DNA from: Cliona cf. orientalis
Taxonomy: Eukaryota > Porifera > Demospongiae > Clionaida > Clionaidae
Assembly (NCBI GenBank): GCA_963930775.1
Contig: OZ005691.1
Location: forward strand, 9,483,000 to 9,546,999
Direction of reading: 5' to 3'
Length of the DNA: 64,000 bases
Positions 59,216 to 64,000 of this stretch are shown one piece after another. Positions within the stretch are counted from its first letter, which is position 1. The number at the start of each line of letters is the position of its first letter. Made by a program: the position numbers and the translations under genes. The notes beneath the pieces are model-generated. The model was not told the origin of the DNA, did not search any database, and saw nothing but the letters and a program-made list of their open reading frames with translations.

Positions 59216-61533
59216 ATGGTGTTATTTCGTAGTAGACTTGGACGTATCTTATCCGCGGGACTGCTGTTGCTGGTGACTGCATGTGTTTCGATCATCAGAG
59301 GACAGCAAGGTACCGGAGGTAGCTATCTATGATACGCGGCTGTGTTCAGCATGCACTAGTATTAAACCACAGACTACAGTGTGCCATGAAGACCCTCAAC
59401 ACGCTATACTGCAGCTGATACTTTAATAATAATTATTATGCTGTATGCATGAATTTGGAACTTTCATGCCATGTAGTCGGTGTCTCTCTGGTTCTTAATG
59501 GAGAGACCATACCCAGTGACAGCTTTGTGGATCTTAATGATATTCGGATCTTTGGAAGTGGCAGTCCATCAAATGACAATTCGGATGGAGCATTGCTGTG
59601 TATAACTGATCTAATAGGCTGCTGTGCTTCACCTGCTCATGGTGATTGGTACTTTCCTAATGAGGGGAGAGTAGGAGAGAACGGTCACGGGTTTGTAGTA
59701 AACAGAGGTGCAAGTGACCAACAGAATAGTACTAGTGGCTCAGTTCGTCTGTTTCGAAGATTCAGTTATGCACCAGAAAGAGGTCGATTCCGCTGTGAGC
59801 TACCCAGTGCTGCTGATCCCAATACTGACCTGACCCTCTATGTTAACATTAGTGAGTTTGTTACTCATTGCAACTATATAGTACATGCATGCGTACCAAT
59901 AAGGCCATACCTATATTCGATATTATGTTGCGCGGGCCCGACTGACTCTGATTTTAGTATATATTATTATTATTTCATCATGCTCAGGTGAGTGACAACG
60001 TGCTCAGCCCAGCGAAAATTTCTGCTAGCTTCACTAGTTGTCTGATATTTAATATAATATTATTATTGTAAAAAGGGGTGACTAGCAATCGATCTAGTCG
60101 AATGTCAGGTGCAACTCGGAAGACTCTTTGGATAAGTGAAAGGTTTCTGACTTTCATTGAAACCTTGCACTGGTCACATGACTAACTATCATTTTTGTTT
60201 TCTTAAACCGACCTACTGACCTGACTTGCAAGCCATTTCCACCCGCGCAAAAGAAGATCGAAATTAATATAGGTACGGCCTAATATTGTTCTCCATAAAT
60301 AATATCCCATGTACAGTGAATTTTGGGTTCTCTTTTAATGTCGATCATGTGACCATCTCTCCCTCCATTGGCTGCACTGCCACTACTGCTGGGCAGAGAG
60401 ACTACTCACTGAACTGCTCAGTAACTCTCTTTGATCCCCATCATCTACCTTCTGGTGTACCTTCACCAAACTTTCAGTGGTTGTTTGATGGCCTGAGTAC
60501 CTCACTTCCCTCTGGTGTGACTGCTATGCCAACTGTTATAAGCAGCAGCAACTCCACTAGCGAGACCTACACCAGTACTCTGCAGTTTTCTCCATTGAGT
60601 CAGTCTCATGCAGGAATGTACACATGTCGATTTGGGCCTGGAAGACTGGTGAACAGTGTTGTGATTACTGTGAATCGTAAGTTTGCTGTAGAGGATTCGA
60701 ACATGTTAGTTGATAATCCCCTCAGTGACGACTGAGGATGGTTCTAAATGGAAATCATCACCAATGTTACCTGTGAGCTTATTCAGTATCGATAATCTAC
60801 AATTAAGTACGCATACAGAAGCATGGATAGAAGAGTATTTTTTGCAGTTTGAAGCCATTCAAACTCAAAATTAACAGTTACTGTATTATTTCCTTTCATG
60901 CATACAGAAGCATAGGTAATTAGCCCTCCAAGTTGATTTATAACAATAATTATTACCTTTGTATTAGGAATTCCACCAACTCAAAGTTGTGGAAATGCAA
61001 GTAAGAGTTCAGTATATTATAGTAGTAGTAGATCTATATACCTGCATACTTGAGTTATTACCTGAAAGAGCCATGCAATCAAAGTGTTATAATTTAATAC
61101 ACATGCATAATAATTATGCATTATTGCTCCAAATTTGTGTAGGATGCTAGCTACAGTGGAAGTGACATAGCCATTGCTGTGGTGGTGTCCACTCTGATTG
61201 ATTGCCTTCTAGTAGCTCCAGTCATCATTGCTGCCCTGGTATTCTGCTGGAGAAATCAAAGGTACCGTATGTGTTTGTAGCTACCATCCTTTTCATAATC
61301 TAATAGATTTGTTATTGAAGCCATTACATAATGAAAGTATGATAATATTGATTATCATAGAAAGCTGTCACAATACAAGAATACTAGGATGGTTGTGTAT
61401 GAAGATCCAGACAGAGTAGCTGCCACCACCACCCGAGGAGAATTGAAGCTGACTGAATGTCCTGCCTATGTGACCACTACTGCCAGCTCTAGCTCCTGAA
61501 GTTCAGCTCCAGAGTGGGAACTATGAGCTGTGA
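59216..61533 (+). CDS. Ig-domain receptor, copy 2 (now probably secreted)
   Basis: Exons 59216-59309 (signal peptide, ILSAGLLLLVTACVSII), 59477-59851 (first Ig-like module: ALLCITDLIGCC, DWYFPNEG, RFRCELP), 60317-60676 (second Ig: LNCSVTL, FQWLFDG, MYTCRFG), 60968-61000 (33-bp micro-exon, IPPTQSCGNA), then 61143 onward. Compared with copy 1, exon 5 has an extra 4 bp (GATGCTAGCTACAG against GATGCTACAG), giving a stop at 61148-61150 before the membrane helix. The predicted product is a 289-aa soluble two-Ig protein. The tail exon (from about 61361) also has an extra 4 bp (CTCTAGCTCC against CTCTCC), ending early at 61499 instead of the ancestral 61533. So the former membrane and cytoplasmic part is decaying. 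It could still be a functional secreted form. Ligand unknown. Confidence 0.75.
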
Positions 61534-62237
61534 ATGATACATAACATGTTGCCTAAAATCATTGTATGTTTTTTTACTTCATCAATAATCAATGATATGA
61601 TCATGTGACCAGTATACGTAACCATAATAATAATATTATTATTATTGATGGTCCATCACTATTATTAAAATTAATGTTCACTGGATCAGATAGGGTTGAC
61701 TAGCTATCATCTTTATGGTATAGACGGATGTGGTCTACAAAGTGACACTTTGCCAGACGACCTTTACCTACTATGATAAAGTGGGTAATGGTCGTCGGAT
61801 ATGAAAAAAATTGGTAGGAAAATTAAACAAATAAGGGTAACGACCTATACCAGTCCATGGCAGCTATGTTTAGTTCCGTGTACCTTGCAAATGGCTGAAT
61901 TACAAACAACTACTGTAATGTACACCTGTACTATAATATAAATCTAGAAGTTACATATCCACACATTCCGTGGTAATCATGTGCATGCATGCACATGCCA
62001 TGCATGCAGAATTGTAATGTAGCTATAATATCCAGTGGCATGACATTATGATGAAAACTGTACATGTGTCCAATAAAGGAAGTAGCTACAAATAATTGAA
62101 ACCAAAAATTAATACCGGTAATATCAATGTGCAAACATAACAATGCATTATGGTATAGTGTATTAAATATCAATTACATTAATAGCTAACAGCTAATGGT
62201 AATGTGCAAAAAAGTTAATAATAATTATTGTACTGTC
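61534..62237. other. Intergenic; right arm of the Ig-gene duplication
   Basis: About 61600-62060 matches 37740-38300. It includes the repeated stem GACGACCTTTACC / GGTAATGGTCGTC (61756-61796). No gene seen. Confidence 0.6.
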
Positions 62238-63557
62238 TTAGTGTACAACCTCGAAGAGGGACTTCAACTCTGTAAGAGAAACACCCTCTAAATTGGACAA
62301 AAAATGTTCCGAAATCAGCACAAGGGAAGCCACCACAACGTTTCGAGCTGACTCCAATCGCAGGATTTTATCGACCTCTGTCACATCGATTCGGTACTCT
62401 GGTGCATCTGGTTCTCCATCCATTGCATCCCATTTCAACACAGTTGGATCATGCTCACTGTACGACTTTGGTTTGATGTACGCTTTAATAAGCACACACC
62501 AGTCACCATCCTCTGCAGTTACACGGTCAGAGTAGCAAGCGTGTGAGGCATAAGTGATACTGGGTGAAAGAAAGATAGCGTTGGCCCAGTTTTTAATGCC
62601 AAAATGTGTGTCCCCAAGCTTGTAGTGATTGTTAGGTGGTTTAATCGAATGACCGTCCGGAAGCTTCGTTCCACTGGGCATAAGGCCATGACGCAGAATG
62701 GAAGAAAGATATTTAGATTTCGTTCCATGCCAAACGGTATGCCAAGTGGAAGTTATAAAACCCCAACTACGCTTTGTTTGCGAATCGAGGGTGTCAGGAT
62801 TTCGGATTATCTCTCTACCAACAATCTTGTCTTTGTGATGAATCAAGTGTACACGGGTTACCAGCTTTTCACCCATGAGGTCTGAAACGAGCTTGGAAAC
62901 TGGGTCTTTCTTGTAATTGACCATAGCTTGCCTTATTTCTTCGGTAGCTGCTTCGTTGACTGGCGTGTTACCCCACTTGTTCTTGATCGTAGCATCTGCA
63001 CCATAGCGAAGCAGTAGCCCAACGATAAGACGTTGCCCGTAGAACGAAGCACCATGGAGGGGCGTGCTACCATCCACTTGCTTTTCGTTAACAAGAGCAC
63101 CCAGTTTAAGCAGAGCCTCAGTTGTATCATAGAACCCCGCGCGAGCCGTTAGGTACAACAGTGTGTGGTTATGCTCATTGGTACGAGTAAGCAACGATTT
63201 ATCCCTCCTGATTTCAGCAGTCAATCTATCAGTGTCACCCGCGGCTGCAACAACAAAAACATCGGGTTTCTTTGCGATTTCATAGACGCCAGGTGCTTTC
63301 TGCTGAAATCTTGGAACCGTAGAGACAAGAATCATATACGATAATGATCCCATTACACGCCTTTGTCGATGATGATGTGTCGCCGCTTTCGAGTATGCTC
63401 CCTTGATTTCTTGTCGTGATGCATTTTGGGATACTCCTAGCTCTTCGTACGGCCTTATTGTCCTCGGTACCTTGACGCGTCCGCCACCGAAAGCGGTATA
63501 CTCGAATGCCCCGTTAGTTGGAGATAACGTGAGATCTTCTAAGAATCTTTTCAACAT
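62238..63557 (-). CDS. J-like / ankyrin / ADP-ribosyltransferase-like protein, single exon
   Basis: 439 aa, no introns. Residues about 35-62 (RPYEELGVSQNASRQEIKGAYSK) match the first helices of a J domain, but the HPD tripeptide needed to stimulate Hsp70 reads HHH, so it is not a working J domain. Residues about 96-215 are ankyrin repeats (HTLLYLTARAGFYDTTEALL, DGSTPLHGASFYGQRLIVG, NKWGNTPVNEA). Residues about 270-415 resemble an ADP-ribosyltransferase fold: VWHGTKSKYLSSILRHGLMP (H277), ANAIFLSPSITYAS (Y336), then GEPDAPEYRIDV (E382/E387) and ESARNVVVASLVLIS. H-Y-E is the PARP-like triad order. I recall cnidarian proteins with the same C-terminal block. A NAD-dependent modification activity is inferred. 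No signal peptide; likely cytosolic. Confidence 0.75.
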   Translation of the reverse strand: MLKRFLEDLTLSPTNGAFEYTAFGGGRVKVPRTIRPYEELGVSQNASRQEIKGAYSKAATHHHRQRRVMGSLSYMILVSTVPRFQQKAPGVYEIAKKPDVFVVAAAGDTDRLTAEIRRDKSLLTRTNEHNHTLLYLTARAGFYDTTEALLKLGALVNEKQVDGSTPLHGASFYGQRLIVGLLLRYGADATIKNKWGNTPVNEAATEEIRQAMVNYKKDPVSKLVSDLMGEKLVTRVHLIHHKDKIVGREIIRNPDTLDSQTKRSWGFITSTWHTVWHGTKSKYLSSILRHGLMPSGTKLPDGHSIKPPNNHYKLGDTHFGIKNWANAIFLSPSITYASHACYSDRVTAEDGDWCVLIKAYIKPKSYSEHDPTVLKWDAMDGEPDAPEYRIDVTEVDKILRLESARNVVVASLVLISEHFLSNLEGVSLTELKSLFEVVH

Positions 63558-64000
63558 CTTTCGTCATCTAGCTGATCAACAGTGTCACGAGTTGACTATA
63601 TTATTATAATATATGCATGCAATTCTGTGCAATATGGGGGGCGGGAGGCGAGCCCCAGCATAATTACATTGTATCACGAGTATAGCCTCGCGCGCCGCTA
63701 CCGCACCCAATGCTATTTTATACGCATGCGCGTAATTTAAAACTAGGAACGGGAAAGTATAGAGATAGCCGCACAATAAAAAATTAATTAATTTTTATTC
63801 AAAATCATACTATTAAAAAAAAAATCCTAGTCAAAGTTTGTGAACAAGAAAAATCAGCATCAATCTACCATAATAATAATAATCTATAGTCCGATTACTA
63901 AACTCAGGACTAGGAATTAATACTGATTGTAGTTAATTGTAGATCCTAGCGGTGTCGGAGTCTTGTCTCCTGAAGCTTGTCCTCATGGAGCTCTTGCCCA
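63558..64000. other. Promoter side of the ART-like gene; no other gene seen
   Basis: Upstream of the minus-strand start. AT-rich with a short GC-rich patch (GCCTCGCGCGCCGC, about 63687). No TATA box identified. Confidence 0.4.

Overview
The window is animal nuclear DNA, most likely from a demosponge; the repeat style and gene families fit Amphimedon queenslandica, but I cannot search a database. Genes are split by short introns with GT-AG ends. There are human-like housekeeping genes (TRAPPC8, VAP), lineage-type secreted and Ig-like genes, and many short inverted-repeat transposons. I see no bacterial, viral or organellar signature. Several exon chains were checked by summing exon lengths to an exact multiple of three (TRAPPC8 part, both VAPs, channel gene, both transposon genes, Ig gene).

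Region 1 (1-23.7 kb): the 5' half of TRAPPC8 (minus) lies head to head with VAP (plus). About 8.3 kb spanning both was duplicated in tandem. The left VAP is cut to an MSP-only protein. Between the two VAPs lies a dead TRAPPC8 fragment, and one of its exons carries a hAT-like insertion with a perfect 8-bp target duplication. The right VAP is complete (9 exons, 291 aa). A one-exon cysteine-rich secreted gene follows, then a third, broken copy of VAP exons 6-8.

Region 2 (23.7-38.3 kb): a degraded copy of an Ig-domain receptor gene, followed by an essentially complete 10,675-bp CACTA/EnSpm DNA transposon (27049-37723). It has 13-bp CACTG terminal repeats, a 3-bp TGT target duplication, subterminal TTTCCT motifs and an internal 177-bp satellite. 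Two divergent spliced genes, a transposase and an accessory protein, flank a GC-rich palindrome cluster.

Region 3 (38.3-58.2 kb): a helical-repeat protein gene (minus), a relic of a YqaJ-type transposon ORF, then a 9-exon four-TM channel-like gene (44.7-55.7 kb). The channel gene resembles the pannexin-like half of LRRC8 but has a non-LRR C-terminal region. Its introns are packed with miniature transposons (MITEs). A partial cysteine-rich gene follows.

Region 4 (58.2-64 kb): the second Ig receptor copy, with its signal peptide and first Ig exon intact but two 4-bp insertions in its 3' exons. Last is a single-exon minus-strand gene joining a J-like segment, ankyrin repeats and an ADP-ribosyltransferase-like domain.
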